Shown: positions 27,263 through 39,205, counted from the stretch's first letter. The stretch is 64,000 bases of DNA from Propionispora vibrioides (GCF_900110485.1 NZ_FODY01000001.1:124001-188000), one strand, 5' to 3'. Numbers and translations: made by a program. Notes: a model not told the origin generated them from the letters alone.

Positions 27263-28168
27263 TTACTCTATATTTTGTATTTGTTCCCGAATCTTCTCGA
27301 TTTCGCTCTTTACATCCACCACGATATTGGCAACACAGTAATCATTCGCTTTAGAAGCAATGGTGTTGGTTTCCCGGTTGATCTCCTGCACAATAAAATC
27401 AAGTTTTCTGCCCACGGGCTCCTCAACGAGCAAGGTCTGTTGAAACTGGGACAAATGGCTTTTTAACCGAACCAGTTCCTCAGTAAAATTAATCCGTTCC
27501 GCAACCAGAGCTACCTCTTGCAAAATACGGGCCTCGTCCAACCCCACATTCAGCGTTGCCAGGGTATCCCTCATCCGGTTCAGCAATTTTTCACGGTATT
27601 CCACCATGATTTGCGGCGCCCGCTCTTCAATCGCCGCAATAAATCCCGACAGTTTTTCTATTCTGGCAGTCAAATCCTGAGCTATATTGGAGCCTTCCGC
27701 CATACGCATCGTCAGCAAATTCCGGCTGGCTATATCCAAAGCCTGGGATAATTTCTCCCACAATAAGAGAGCATCTTCTTCAATGTCCTCCACGCGAATC
27801 ACATCGGGGTACTTCGCTATGTGATACACGTTTTCTGCTTTACCGCTGCCAGGAATGGCAAAAAGCTCTGTCAATTCTTTCAAGGCATTATGGTAAGCGA
27901 TTGCCAGGTCTTTGTCAACCCTTACCTCACGATTCTTTTGCCCATATTCATCTATATTGATAAAAACATCAATCCGGCCGCGAAGTAATACATGGGAAAG
28001 ATGCCGGCGTATCTTATCCTCAAATACGTTAAGATTTCTGGGCATACGAATGACAATCTCGTTATAGCGATGATTTACGGCCTTAATTTCTACCGTCAGC
28101 CGATGAGCATTGTCCACATATTCGCCTCGGCCAAAACCGGTCATGCTTTTTAGCACAGTATGTTGCAC
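27263..28168 (-). CDS. yicC: YicC-family endoribonuclease
   Basis: A 301-residue YicC/YloC protein that opens with SMTGFGRGE and ends with the DUF1732 domain ([33 protein letters not shown]). Members are RNases acting on small RNAs or mRNAs. The ORF opens at GTG 28168, with AAAGGAC very close upstream; a GTG four codons later or the ATG of MTGFGRG are alternatives. It is the first gene of the operon reaching coaBC. Confidence 0.93.
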   Translation of the reverse strand: MQHTVLKSMTGFGRGEYVDNAHRLTVEIKAVNHRYNEIVIRMPRNLNVFEDKIRRHLSHVLLRGRIDVFINIDEYGQKNREVRVDKDLAIAYHNALKELTELFAIPGSGKAENVYHIAKYPDVIRVEDIEEDALLLWEKLSQALDIASRNLLTMRMAEGSNIAQDLTARIEKLSGFIAAIEERAPQIMVEYREKLLNRMRDTLATLNVGLDEARILQEVALVAERINFTEELVRLKSHLSQFQQTLLVEEPVGRKLDFIVQEINRETNTIASKANDYCVANIVVDVKSEIEKIREQIQNIE

Positions 28169-28284
28169 CGTCCTTTGCGTATGTTATTATTGACGTTACA
28201 ATTCAGAAATAATCTCATTTTATTTTAAATTACTTCTTCTTACATTGAAAAATTCCTTTTTATACAGGTTTTCATATCCATACT

Positions 28285-28878
28285 TCATTTTATACGATCC
28301 ATATTAAAATAAAAGGTATGCTCCTGTTTGTCGGCAGTGAGTATATGCAGCAACGCCGGTTTATCGGTTTGAATATCCTTTTCCTGAAAATAAAAATAAC
28401 ATTGGGCCATATACTGCGGCTTATTGTCAGGCCAATTAGTTTTGGATACCTCTACCGTCGATTGGGCCGCTTTGACTGTACGCTTATCCTGTTTTACCGT
28501 AACAGCAGCGTTTTGCATCAATGCGTCATTACCACCGTACAAGGTTGCACTAAAAATGACATAGCCCGAATAGTTCTCCAAGGTTTTACTGCTGTCCGCC
28601 GTCTCCACCTGTTTGCCTTGCTGTGCTTTGCCGCGGGCATCAATGGCAATCAATAGAAAGGGGGTGTAAAGATACGCTCGCTCGGCAAACTCATCCAACT
28701 TGGGAGCACGTTCTTCAAAGGCCATCCAGGGAGCCAAAAAAGAGGTATACTCTTTTTTTACATTAGCGGTTCCGTAAAGCTGGGCTTCTTTTATTACTTC
28801 AAGATTGATTGGGGATATTGCCAGGGCTTGACTACCGATGAGCAGACAAAATATCAGCGCCAAACTAACAATCCTCAT
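28285..28878 (-). CDS. Exported protein of unknown function
   Basis: The 197 residues begin with a clear signal peptide (hydrophobic residues about 4-14, cleavage likely after ALA at 20). The mature part has no membrane segment. It carries the segments LAPWMAFEERAP, YLYTPFLLIAIDARGK and FYFQEKDI, and has a mixed alpha/beta look. I do not recognise a named domain. GGGAGG lies 7 nt before the ATG. It is transcribed towards yicC after 116 nt, and dapF's terminator and a repeat element lie on its other side. Confidence 0.8.
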   Translation of the reverse strand: MRIVSLALIFCLLIGSQALAISPINLEVIKEAQLYGTANVKKEYTSFLAPWMAFEERAPKLDEFAERAYLYTPFLLIAIDARGKAQQGKQVETADSSKTLENYSGYVIFSATLYGGNDALMQNAAVTVKQDKRTVKAAQSTVEVSKTNWPDNKPQYMAQCYFYFQEKDIQTDKPALLHILTADKQEHTFYFNMDRIK

Positions 28879-28910
28879 GAAGCACCTCCCTTAGTCTTAT
28901 GGCGTATATT

Positions 28911-28940
28911 ATTATACTTTACACTAAAAAATTCCTGTAA
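28911..28940 (-). promoter_or_regulatory. Probable promoter of the exported protein
   Basis: A perfect -10 TATAAT (plus-strand 28911-28916) with a weak -35 TTACAG 18 bp upstream, 32 nt before the ATG. Confidence 0.45.
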
Positions 28941-28947
28941 GCGTATG

Positions 28948-28973
28948 AAAAAAGTCGCCTGTTTGCAGACGAC
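28948..28973 (-). terminator. Terminator of the dapF transcript
   Basis: GTCGTCTG, CAAA loop, CAGGCGAC followed by T6 on the minus strand. It lies 190 nt beyond the dapF stop, with a repeat element between the two. Confidence 0.8.
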
Positions 28974-28981
28974 AATGCATT

Positions 28982-29164
28982 AGTGCGTGTCTTCCAACTA
29001 TCCGAAACGCTCCCTGACGGTGCTTTTGGGGCCATACTTCATTAAATTTTTTTGAAATAGGGGCTGCTATTCCTGCAAAATTTCGCGTGTCCCTTAGGGT
29101 ATAATGCGTCTGGCCCCGAAAATCACTCACCTTGGATCATTCCGTTAGTTGGAAGACACACACT
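28982..29164. repeat. 183-bp element with 19-bp terminal inverted repeats between dapF and its terminator
   Basis: The left end (28982-29000) and the reverse complement of the right end (29146-29164) differ at one base in 19. The core of both is GTGTCTTCCAACTA. Palindromic similarity continues inwards, with GGGGCCA on one arm facing TGGCCCC on the other. No open frame of note. The right terminus reaches the dapF stop codon. Confidence 0.8.
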
Positions 29165-30003
29165 TAAAGACGATATTCTCCACGAAACACTTCGATAGCC
29201 GGTCCCGTCATAAATATATGATTGTTGTCGCCCCATTCAACAAACAGTTTGCCGCCGTCCAAATGAACGGTAACCTGCCGCTTGGTCTTTTGGTTTAACA
29301 CGCTTGCCGCCACAGCCGCGCAGGCGCCGGTACCGCAAGCTAAGGTTACTCCTGCACCGCGCTCCCAAACCCTCATCCGGATATTTTCCGCATCAAGTAC
29401 CTGCACAAATTCCACATTAATCTTTTTGGGAAACAGTTCATGTTTTTCAAGTCCCGGACCAACCAACGGCAAATCAATGCCAGCCGCATCATCCGTGAAA
29501 ATAACGCAGTGCGGATTTCCCATGGAAACGCAAGTACCGTAATAAAGAACCCCAGCTGCTTCCACCGGAATATGTATAGCAGTGTCATCCGCCTGTCCTG
29601 CTACCGGAATAACGCCACGGGTCAGTTTCGGCTCTCCCATATCAACCCGGGCGTTGGCAACCTTGCCGCTTTCAAAAATCAATTCCGAGCGGATAATACC
29701 AGCACCGGTTTCCAAACTGATCTTTGTTTTATCGGTCAGACCGTTCTCATATACATAGCGGGCCACGCAGCGAGTTACGTTGCCGCACATTTCCGCTTCA
29801 CTGCCATCGGAATTAAAAATTCGCATATGAAAATCAGCAACCGCTGAAGAAGAAATTGTAACCAACCCATCGGCACCTATGCCAAAATGCCGGTCACAAA
29901 CGGCAACCGCCAGTTGATTGCAATCAGTTATAGTCTCCTTAAAGCAGTCGACAAGGACAAAATCATTTCCCAGACCTTGCCATTTGGTAAATTGAAATCT
30001 CAT
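29164..30003 (-). CDS. dapF: Diaminopimelate epimerase
   Basis: Converts LL- to meso-diaminopimelate for lysine and peptidoglycan. About 279 residues. The two catalytic cysteines lie in SEAEMCGNVTRC (about 70-81) and ACGTGACAA (about 220-228). The frame is open to 30033, but MRFQFTKWQG is the standard opening and GGAGG lies 9 nt ahead of ATG 30003. The stop codon shares bases with a repeat element's end. Confidence 0.97.
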   Translation of the reverse strand: MRFQFTKWQGLGNDFVLVDCFKETITDCNQLAVAVCDRHFGIGADGLVTISSSAVADFHMRIFNSDGSEAEMCGNVTRCVARYVYENGLTDKTKISLETGAGIIRSELIFESGKVANARVDMGEPKLTRGVIPVAGQADDTAIHIPVEAAGVLYYGTCVSMGNPHCVIFTDDAAGIDLPLVGPGLEKHELFPKKINVEFVQVLDAENIRMRVWERGAGVTLACGTGACAAVAASVLNQKTKRQVTVHLDGGKLFVEWGDNNHIFMTGPAIEVFRGEYRL

Positions 30004-30059
30004 ATTACAACGCCTCCTTGCGCATCTATGCAACTGTTTTGATATGCTTCAGTGGTTGC

Positions 30060-32810
30060 CTAAGCACGTTTGGGCTGTGAAAACATATACCTTTTCTTTC
30101 GAAAAGCATATCGCACACCGCTTGTGATGAACGTCCAGCCAGAAATGGCTACCACCAGCAGCCAGTCAAAGAGTGACATGGGAACGGTCTGGAATATACC
30201 TTGAAAAAAGGGATGATATACTACTCCGATCTGCATTAAAACAGAACCGGTCACCGCCAGCACCAGATACTTATTTTTAGTTAAACCGACCTCAAATGCT
30301 GTGAATATCTCCGAACGGCAATCGAAAACATGAAACATCTGTGATAATACCAGTGTAACAAATGCCATCGTTCTTGCCAACTGCAAATTATCCTGCAAAA
30401 GATAGACAAGAGCGAAAATTCCTACGGTACTGCAGGAAATCTGGATACCACGCATAATAATTTTCCGGCTGAGCCCCCGAGAAAACACGCTTTCTTCCGG
30501 ATTTCGCGGCGGTCGCTGCATAATATCGCGTTGGTTCGGATCAATCCCCAGCGCCATGGCCGGAAAACCGTCAGTCACTAAATTCACCCAAAGAATTTGT
30601 ACCGGCAGCAGTGGCAATGGGAAACCAAGCAGCGAGGCAATAAACATAGTCAAGACCTCTCCCAGATTACAGGACAACAGATAACGGATAAACTTGCGGA
30701 TATTTTCATAAATGCCCCGGCCTTCCTCTATGGCGGCAACGATAGTCGTAAAATTGTCATCAGCCAGTACCATGGCAGAAGCCTCTTTAGTTACATCCGT
30801 CCCGGCTTTCCCCATGGCTACCCCGATATTAGCCTCTTTTATAGCCGGGGCATCATTAATTCCGTCACCGGTCATAGCCACAACATGGCCGCGGCGTTTC
30901 AACGCTTTTACAATTCTCAGCTTATGGGCGGGAGATACCCGGGCATACACAGCAACTTGATCGACAATTTTATCAAGTTCTTTGTCATCCAGCTTTTCCA
31001 GCTCGTGCCCGGCAAGAGCATAACTGCTATTTTCCTGGTAGATCTGCAATTCGCTCGCAATGGCGATGGCCGTATCCCGATGGTCACCGGTGATCATAAC
31101 CGTCTTGATCCCCGCCTGCCGGCAAGATAGAATAGCCTGCTTCACTTCACTGCGCGGCGGATCGATCATGCCGATTAATCCGGCAAAGACCATATCCCGT
31201 TCCACGCTTTCATCCAGAGCATCCTTATTGACCTGCTGTGGTCCCAGCTTACGGTAAGCCAGGGCCAAAACACGCAAGGCCTGTGAGGCCATACCGTCAT
31301 GGGCAGTCATGATTTGTTCCTTCATTTCAGGCGTAAGTATAACTTCCACATTGCCCTTATTATAATATTTACACACCTCCATAACAGTATCGGCAGCGCC
31401 TTTGGTATATAAAGTATATAAGCCCTTCTGACCATACACTACCGACATGCATCTACGCTCCGATGTAAACGGTACTTCACCCAAACGGGGTTGCGTTTTT
31501 TCCACCGTTTCCCGCCATATACCGGCTTTTCCCGCCGCCACTACTAACGCCCCTTCGGTGGGATCACCTTCGATCGACCAGCTATCAGCCTGAGCCCTGC
31601 GCCATAAGCCGCTGATGCCCACATTATTGCGTTTAAGAACACTGTTATTGCACAAAGCGCCAACCGTTAAGCATACCTGCAGCGCTTTTTCCCGCTGGAG
31701 ATTTACTTTGGCTTGATTAAGAAGAAACTCCCCTTTAATATCATACCCGTTTCCGGTCACTTCAAACGCATGACTCCCGGCAAAAACCTGCCGTACCGTC
31801 ATGGTATTTTGCGTCAACGTGCCTGTTTTATCCGAGCAGATTACCGTCGTGCAGCCCAGCGTCTCCACGGCCGGCAACTTACGGATAATTGCATTGCGGC
31901 GAATCATGCGCTGAACACCCAAAGCAAGCGAAACTGTCACAATTGCCGGCAGGCCTTCCGGAATAGCAGCAACTGCTAAACTAATTCCCGCCATGCACAT
32001 TAAAAAAAGCGGTTCCCCTTTCCAGATGCCGGTAAGCACTACAACCAGGCAAACAGCCAGGCAACCCCAAACCAGTAAGTGCCCCAGTTTAGCCAGCCTG
32101 ATTTCCAGCGGTGTAGGTTCCTGTTCTGCCGTCTGTAGCATATCGGCAATGCGCCCGACTTCTGTCCGCATGCCGGTATCACAAACAATGGCGGTCCCCC
32201 GCCCCCTGGTGACGCTTGTACCGGCGTACACCATGTTTTTCCGGTCACCCAAAGCGCTGGCTTCGTTGCAGAGCAAGCTTGCCGCCTTACTTACCGGCAG
32301 CGATTCCCCGGTTAAGGCGGCCTCTTCTATCTCCAAACCTTTCGTTTCTATCAAACGGCAATCGGCAGCCAGTTTGTCGCCTGTCTCTATAATCAGAATA
32401 TCACCGGGCACAAGCTCTCTGGCCGGGATTTGCTGCAAATTTCCGTTACGCAGGACTCTGGCAGTTGGTGCGGATAGTTTCTGTAAGGCTTGCAAGGATT
32501 TTTCGGCCCTATATTCCTGTACAAAACCTAAAATGGCATTAATGATTACAATAATTAAGATCGTGGCCGCATCGGCAAATTCCCCTAAAAAGGCTGAAAT
32601 TAATGTAGCTGCCAGCAATACCAGCACCATAAAATCCTGAAACTGGGCTACAAGTTTTTTCCACCATGCTATTTTCTCCTGGGCTGCCATTTCATTAAAA
32701 CCAAACCGTTGCAATTTTTCTTTAACTTCTTTAGAGGATAAACCTTCGTTAACTTCAGTTTGCCAAAATCCGATGATCTCGTCTACAGTACGCCTATGCC
32801 ACTGTTCCAT
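30060..32810 (-). CDS. P-type (type IIA) cation-transporting ATPase, probably Ca2+
   Basis: A 916-residue membrane pump. It has an N-terminal cation-ATPase domain, the actuator loop LTGES (166-170), the phosphorylation site CSDKTGTLT with Asp327, and hinge GDGINDAP. The ion-site helices read AIPEGLP (282-288), the Asn/Glu of SCNLGEVLT, and VNLVTDGFP, which fit the calcium (SERCA/PMCA-like) group rather than Na/K or Mn pumps. About ten membrane helices in the 4+2+4 arrangement are visible. It stands alone between dapF and rqcH. Confidence 0.9.
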   Translation of the reverse strand: MEQWHRRTVDEIIGFWQTEVNEGLSSKEVKEKLQRFGFNEMAAQEKIAWWKKLVAQFQDFMVLVLLAATLISAFLGEFADAATILIIVIINAILGFVQEYRAEKSLQALQKLSAPTARVLRNGNLQQIPARELVPGDILIIETGDKLAADCRLIETKGLEIEEAALTGESLPVSKAASLLCNEASALGDRKNMVYAGTSVTRGRGTAIVCDTGMRTEVGRIADMLQTAEQEPTPLEIRLAKLGHLLVWGCLAVCLVVVLTGIWKGEPLFLMCMAGISLAVAAIPEGLPAIVTVSLALGVQRMIRRNAIIRKLPAVETLGCTTVICSDKTGTLTQNTMTVRQVFAGSHAFEVTGNGYDIKGEFLLNQAKVNLQREKALQVCLTVGALCNNSVLKRNNVGISGLWRRAQADSWSIEGDPTEGALVVAAGKAGIWRETVEKTQPRLGEVPFTSERRCMSVVYGQKGLYTLYTKGAADTVMEVCKYYNKGNVEVILTPEMKEQIMTAHDGMASQALRVLALAYRKLGPQQVNKDALDESVERDMVFAGLIGMIDPPRSEVKQAILSCRQAGIKTVMITGDHRDTAIAIASELQIYQENSSYALAGHELEKLDDKELDKIVDQVAVYARVSPAHKLRIVKALKRRGHVVAMTGDGINDAPAIKEANIGVAMGKAGTDVTKEASAMVLADDNFTTIVAAIEEGRGIYENIRKFIRYLLSCNLGEVLTMFIASLLGFPLPLLPVQILWVNLVTDGFPAMALGIDPNQRDIMQRPPRNPEESVFSRGLSRKIIMRGIQISCSTVGIFALVYLLQDNLQLARTMAFVTLVLSQMFHVFDCRSEIFTAFEVGLTKNKYLVLAVTGSVLMQIGVVYHPFFQGIFQTVPMSLFDWLLVVAISGWTFITSGVRYAFRKKRYMFSQPKRA

Positions 32811-32935
32811 ATCAGCCCGTTCACCTCGCTAAGTATTGGTCATATACCCATGTTATTCGAAAAAACAGGTAATTAGACCAAATACCGCCTATCCCTCCGG
32901 CAACAACCGGGCTGTCAACAAGGCTGAACACTTGT

Positions 32936-32964
32936 TTGACCGTATAAAGCCTGCATGATATACT
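32936..32964 (+). promoter_or_regulatory. Sigma-A promoter of rqcH
   Basis: TTGACC, 17 bp, TATACT, ending 28 nt before the rqcH start codon. Confidence 0.85.
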
Positions 32965-32992
32965 AGGGACAAATCATTCGGAGGCATTTTTT

Positions 32993-34749
32993 ATGAGTCT
33001 TGACGGTTTTTCCTTATCCTTATTGATTACAGAACTTAACCAAACCTTAACAGGCGGCCGGATTGATCGGATTTATCAACCGGATAAACATACCCTGACC
33101 TTGCTTGTGCGGCAGCTAAACGAAACAATACGTTTATTGATTAGTATTAAACCGGAAAATCCCTGCATGTACATAAGTGCCGCCTTGCCGGAAAATCCTG
33201 CAGCTCCGCCCGCGTTTTGCATGCTACTCCGCAAACACCTGGAAGACGGACGCATTGCATCCCTCTCCCAACACGGCCTGGACCGTACAGTGTTTATTGA
33301 CATCGACGTCAGAAATGAACGGGGCGAGCTGGTAACCAAGCGTCTGGTGGTCGAACTGATGGGTAAACACAGCAATATTATTTTCACGCAAAACAACCTG
33401 ATTGTTGATGCCATTCGCCGCATCGGGACCAATGTAAGCTCCTACCGGCAGGTACTTCCCGGCAGGCAGTATGAATATCCCCCGGGTCCTTTAGGACATG
33501 ATCTATTACGCGGCAGTATCCCCGATTTCATAGCACAGCTTTCCCTGGAAAACGATCTTTCCCTGGCTAAGGCCATTGTAAAAATCACCAGCGGCATAGG
33601 TCCGGTAACAGCCCGTGAAATCGTCTGGCGCAGCGGACTCCCGGCGGATATTATGGTGAATGCTTTGGATAAATCCGATCTTGCCGCCGTATCCGAAGCA
33701 ATTTACAGCATTAGAAACTTACTCCAGAAAGACCCTTTGCAGCCATCGCTGGTTATGGATGCGACTAACCGCATCGTCGCTATGGCTGCTTTTAAACTGG
33801 AGCACCTCACGGCAGGTCAGCGGCAAACCTTTCCTACCATGAGCCAACTACTCGAATTTACCAGTGATCAAAAGGGAATCCAAAAGCCGCCGGAAAAAAT
33901 CATGGTAGAAAAACTGCTGACCGGTGAAATCAGTAAGCAAAAACGCAAACTTGCTGCGCTAACCGCGGAACTGGCCGATGCCAATGCCTGTGACCAGCTT
34001 CGCCTGTACGCCGACATTTTGATGGCTCATCTGTACCAGTCCTTGCCTACCCGCTGCGAACAGATTATTCTGCCCAATATATACAGCACCACCGAAGGGG
34101 ACACCGCGATAATTCCGCTTGACCCATCCCTGTCGGTTTTGGAAAACGCCCAGGCATATTACGGAAAATATAACAAACTTAAGCGGGCTCAGGACTTGCT
34201 TGCCGAACAACTTTCTCATTGCCGTCAGGAAATAGCCTATCTGGAAAGCATCCAGGTGGCATTGGCCGACACTTCCTTACAGGCAGAGCTAGCCGAAATC
34301 AAACAGGAACTTACCCAGGCAGGCTATGTTAAGCCTACGGCGAAGCGCCGTTCTCCTACCGCTCCAACCGCTCCCTTACAGGTAGCGTCAAGCAATGGAG
34401 CAATCATATTGATCGGCAAGAACAACCGTCAAAACGATGCTCTTACCTGTAAACAGGCACGTCCGGATGATCTGTGGTTCCATGCCAAAGATATTCCGGG
34501 GTCTCACGTCATTCTCCGTACCGAGACAGTGCCGCCGCCGGAACAAATCATTCGGGAAGCGGCACAATTAGCAGCCTATTTTAGTAAAGCCCGGCAATCC
34601 GCCAATGTTCCGGTTGACTTTACCAAGCGGCGTCATGTAAAAAAACCGGCCGGTGCCAAACCGGGATTTGTCATTTATGATCATCAAAAAACTTTGTATG
34701 TGACACCACCGGACGAACAAACCGTTCAGCAAAAGCTCAAGGAAACCGG

Positions 34750-34756
<7 letters not shown>
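32993..34756 (+). CDS. rqcH: Ribosome-associated quality-control factor RqcH (NFACT family)
   Basis: Adds C-terminal alanine tails to chains stuck on split 50S subunits. The 587 residues have the family order: NFACT-N domain with the D97-R98 pair (GLDRT) needed for tailing, helix-hairpin-helix and coiled-coil segments (about 290-440), then NFACT-R/DUF814 with WFHAKDIPGSHVIL (about 499-512). It may also be annotated as a fibronectin-binding protein by older naming. Shine-Dalgarno CGGAGG lies 9 nt before the ATG. Its last codons lie in a long inverted repeat shared with pyrR. Confidence 0.95.
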
Positions 34757-36274
<1,518 letters not shown>

Positions 36275-36282
<8 letters not shown>

Positions 36283-36727
36283 TCTCGTTCAGTCCTTTTT
36301 TAAAAAAGATGATATCAATAATAATTACAATCACACCGGTCACAATCGCGATATCCGCCACATTAAAAACCGGCCAGATTCTAAAATCAAAAAAATCAAC
36401 CACATAACTAGTCTTAAGCCGGTCAATCACATTACCCACCGCACCGCCGGTCATGAGACAAATTCCTGCCCGCAATAAAATATCCTCCCGGGGAATGCGA
36501 GGATAAAAATATAGGACTGCCCCAACCATGAGAGTAGCTATCAAAACAAAAAAAGCTGTTTTGTGCTCCAATATGCCAAAAGCCGCTCCCGGATTTAAAA
36601 CATAAGTAATATGAAAAATCTTTGGAATAACCGGTATGGACATGCCTGGCTCTAAATGGGTTTGAATATAGTACTTAGTCAATTGATCCACAATAATTAC
36701 AAGTATTGATAACAGTAATATTGGCAC
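36275..36727 (-). CDS. lspA: Prolipoprotein signal peptidase
   Basis: Cleaves signal peptides of lipoproteins in the membrane. The 150 residues form four hydrophobic helices. The catalytic aspartates are Asp102 (GNVIDR) and Asp125 (FNVADI). The start is GTG 36727, with AGGAG 9 nt upstream. It heads lspA-rluD-pyrR. Confidence 0.96.
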
Positions 36728-36784
36728 AAGGGTTCGCTCCTATTCTTATTCAGCAATGGCGCCTGTTTATTTAGAGATAGTTAC

Positions 36785-36813
36785 ATCATACCTAACTTTT
36801 TCTAAAACGTAAA
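36785..36813 (-). promoter_or_regulatory. Promoter of lspA-rluD-pyrR
   Basis: TTTACG (plus-strand 36808-36813), 17 bp, TATGAT (36785-36790), about 55 nt before the lspA GTG. Confidence 0.6.
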
Positions 36814-36838
36814 GAATTATGGAGCTATTTATTGACTT

Positions 36839-37042
36839 TTATCCTTTCGCACTATCAGATTCTTTTGCAATACGATCCTGCCGGCACAAGCTGCAGATGC
36901 CGGTTTCCAACGTTTGCTGTCGCAACAACAAACGAGTCTCAGCCATACCCCGGGCCTGGCCAGTTTGTTCACCCCGGTGCTTGCCAAGCAAATATCCTGC
37001 CAAAAACGACAGAAGTACCAGCAATACTATCACTAAGCGCAT
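36839..37042 (-). CDS. Small single-helix membrane protein with a CxxC motif
   Basis: About 67 residues: a membrane helix (about 3-21, VIVLLVLLSFLAGYLLG), a charged amphipathic stretch, and a C-terminal CSLC pair. The frame is open upstream to 37144, but that would lie inside the neighbouring gene. AGGAGG lies very close to ATG 37042 and 10 nt before an in-frame GTG three codons on, so the exact start is uncertain. It overlaps the UbiA-like gene and looks co-translated with it. No known family recognised. Confidence 0.65.
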   Translation of the reverse strand: MRLVIVLLVLLSFLAGYLLGKHRGEQTGQARGMAETRLLLRQQTLETGICSLCRQDRIAKESDSAKG

Positions 37043-37620
37043 ACCTCCTGGTAATAATAATTTATTATATAAAATAAGGCTACACCACAAAATACAGGCT
37101 CGAATACAGCTTGATCCAATATCCAGGCAAGGGTCAGACAACAAGCAGCAGCTAAGATGCTTTCCAATACACCAAACCGGTAGGCCAGATTACGATATCC
37201 CGTCAGTTCATCTGCCCTCAGATCAATACAGTCATCGATTAATTGCACGGCGAAGACAAAAACAAGTGAAAAAACCATCATCGTCCATCCGGCCAGTACA
37301 CCGCCAAGTATAAAGGCTACAACTGACTCCTGAGCGCCTGTCAGTCGACTGGGAAATAAATTGTGTAAGTCCTGGAACATACCGACCATATAGCTTCCCA
37401 TGAATAAGCCGATACTCACGGCGTTATGCAGCGCCGAGGCAATTAACATGCTGATCAGGGCATAAAACATTGTCCCCCGCCCCAGCCTGACAGCCCAGTT
37501 TTTATACCGCCTTTTTTCATCCACCTCGCAATCCAGATAGTCATCGGCAAGCTTTATGGCGCCGGCACAAAATAAAACGGCCAGAAACATTTTAACCCAG
37601 TCAGATAGTATGTCTAACAT
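37033..37620 (-). CDS. Compact UbiA-like membrane protein with two DDxxDxxxDE motifs
   Basis: 195 residues with five to seven hydrophobic segments. Two Asp motifs, D26DxxDxxxDE35 and D129DxxDxxxDE138, resemble the Mg-diphosphate sites of UbiA prenyltransferases. Each is followed at the same spacing by Y-x-N-x-A-x-R-x-G (39-47 and 142-150), so the two halves are offset by exactly 103 residues. The protein is about 100 residues shorter than typical UbiA enzymes. Substrate unknown. It overlaps the upstream GTPase gene by about 20 nt. Confidence 0.7.
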   Translation of the reverse strand: MLDILSDWVKMFLAVLFCAGAIKLADDYLDCEVDEKRRYKNWAVRLGRGTMFYALISMLIASALHNAVSIGLFMGSYMVGMFQDLHNLFPSRLTGAQESVVAFILGGVLAGWTMMVFSLVFVFAVQLIDDCIDLRADELTGYRNLAYRFGVLESILAAACCLTLAWILDQAVFEPVFCGVALFYIINYYYQEVCA

Positions 37621-38200
37621 AGTTTTTCACCTCTCTAAAACCATGCAGATAAAGTGCCGATATAGTTAATATCGGCGTATCGGGAAACAGCATTGGCAGT
37701 CTTTTGACAGAGTCTCTTGCCACAGGCAAATCAATCTTATTCGCCAACAGAACATAATTGCGTCGCGTCATGCCATAGCTATATATCTCCCGGTCAATCT
37801 CCGTCCCGACATTGTGCTCTCTGATAGCCGTTAAATCAACGATATGTAAAATACCTTCCGCTGATCGCAATATTTTAAGGGTTTGGGCCATTCCCCTCCG
37901 GATAGTTTCATCAGGATGAATACTTTCACTAATGCCGCAAGTGTCGGTCAGCATGAAATTGGCCGTTGTCTTGCCAACCGGGATTTTAAGGACAAAAGAC
38001 TGCACGAGACGGGTTTTATGCAAGGTCATCGCGCAGAGTTCCCGTTTTGCCTCTTCGATGGAAAAATGCCGGCAGGTCATAAGTCCGTCAAAGCTCTTTG
38101 CCGTTATATCCACTGTCCGGCTTCCCAAATAATCGGCAAAATTTAAGGCAAACATGGTTTTACCGGAGTTAGGCCTGCCGACAATCACCAGTTCCCGCAC
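37601..38200 (-). CDS. Small GTPase of unknown role (Era/TrmE-like G domain)
   Basis: A 199-residue stand-alone G domain. G1 is G8RPNSGKT15, G3 is D86TCG89, G4 is N154KID157, and G5 SAL lies near residue 180. It has no KH, membrane or MnmE domain. The stretch of residues 40-80, where switch I would be, is not like any G protein I can name. It starts 3 nt after the AAA ATPase gene ends and overlaps the UbiA-like gene. The partner or effector is unknown. Confidence 0.8.
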   Translation of the reverse strand: MRELVIVGRPNSGKTMFALNFADYLGSRTVDITAKSFDGLMTCRHFSIEEAKRELCAMTLHKTRLVQSFVLKIPVGKTTANFMLTDTCGISESIHPDETIRRGMAQTLKILRSAEGILHIVDLTAIREHNVGTEIDREIYSYGMTRRNYVLLANKIDLPVARDSVKRLPMLFPDTPILTISALYLHGFREVKNYVRHTI

Positions 38201-38203
38201 TCT

Positions 38204-39172
38204 CTATTTCACCTCCAGAAGGTCTTCCGCTTCCAGTGTAACTAAATCCTCTCTGGTTGTGACTTGTTTGGCCATCAACCTGACCGCCTGTCGGCGGATT
38301 GCTCTTTCTATAATATTACGAATCGTCCTGGCATTGCCAAAATGCTCTTCTTTCTCACCGGAAGGACGGATCAGCAGTTTTAATAAAGCCAGCTTTGCTT
38401 CCTTCGTAAACCGGTACTGACGTTTGTTGCACATCTGTTCCGAAATAGCCAGTAATTCTTCCTGTGTATAATCAAGGAAATTAATATGAATGGGAAAACG
38501 GGAATGTAGCCCCGGGTTGGCTTGGAGAAAGCCATCCATTTCGTCTCTATAACCGGCTAATATCAGAATCAGTTCATTTTTGTGATCCTCCATGGCTTTT
38601 ACCAGCACGTCAATTGATTCTTTGCCAAAATCCTTTTCCCCGCCCCGGGCCAGCGAATAAGCCTCGTCAATGAATAAAATTCCTCCATAGGCCTTTTTCA
38701 ATTGCTCCCGGGTTTTTTGCGCCGTATGTCCAATATATTCGCCGACCAAATCAGCCCGCTCGACTTCCAGCAAATGGCCACGGCTTAAAACACCCATTTC
38801 ACAGAAAATTTTTCCCAGAATACGGGCCACCGTAGTCTTGCCGGTTCCGGGATTACCTTTAAAAATCATGTGCAAAACCAAAGGTTCGGTAATTAAATGC
38901 TCCTTTTCCCGGCGTTTTTGAATTTCCAGAAAAGCGTATATTTCTCTAACCAGTTTTTTCACTTCGTTCAGACCAATGAGAGCATCCAATTCCCGCAAAA
39001 TCTCTTCCATCTTTTTGCTGCTGTCTTCAGCTTTTTGTTTACTGCTTGCAGGTTTTCGCATAGCTGCATCCATCCGCTGATCCATATCCCGCATTTGCCG
39101 GAAACCGTCCAGTGCCGATATATCGCCTGCGGCGATTGCTGTAATGACCTCCTGGGGACATATGTATTTCAT
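38204..39172 (-). CDS. SpoVK/CbxX-type AAA+ ATPase
   Basis: 322 residues. A short N-terminal extension (about 1-65) with a lysine/glutamate-rich stretch precedes one AAA+ module: Walker A GNPGTGKTT (about 110-118), Walker B GILFIDEAY (about 164-172), sensor and arginine-finger segments, and the helical lid ending near HFGNARTIRN. This is the CbxX/SpoVK family, whose members include the stage V sporulation protein. The target is not known. A probable promoter lies upstream, and three small genes follow with almost no gaps. Confidence 0.85.
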   Translation of the reverse strand: MKYICPQEVITAIAAGDISALDGFRQMRDMDQRMDAAMRKPASSKQKAEDSSKKMEEILRELDALIGLNEVKKLVREIYAFLEIQKRREKEHLITEPLVLHMIFKGNPGTGKTTVARILGKIFCEMGVLSRGHLLEVERADLVGEYIGHTAQKTREQLKKAYGGILFIDEAYSLARGGEKDFGKESIDVLVKAMEDHKNELILILAGYRDEMDGFLQANPGLHSRFPIHINFLDYTQEELLAISEQMCNKRQYRFTKEAKLALLKLLIRPSGEKEEHFGNARTIRNIIERAIRRQAVRLMAKQVTTREDLVTLEAEDLLEVK

Positions 39173-39205
39173 TACTGTTCACCTCGCCGTCTATCGGTGA
39201 TATAC

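Noticed and set aside
28924-29130. 68-codon open frame on the minus strand
   Set aside because: It lies inside the inverted-repeat element and crosses the dapF terminator.
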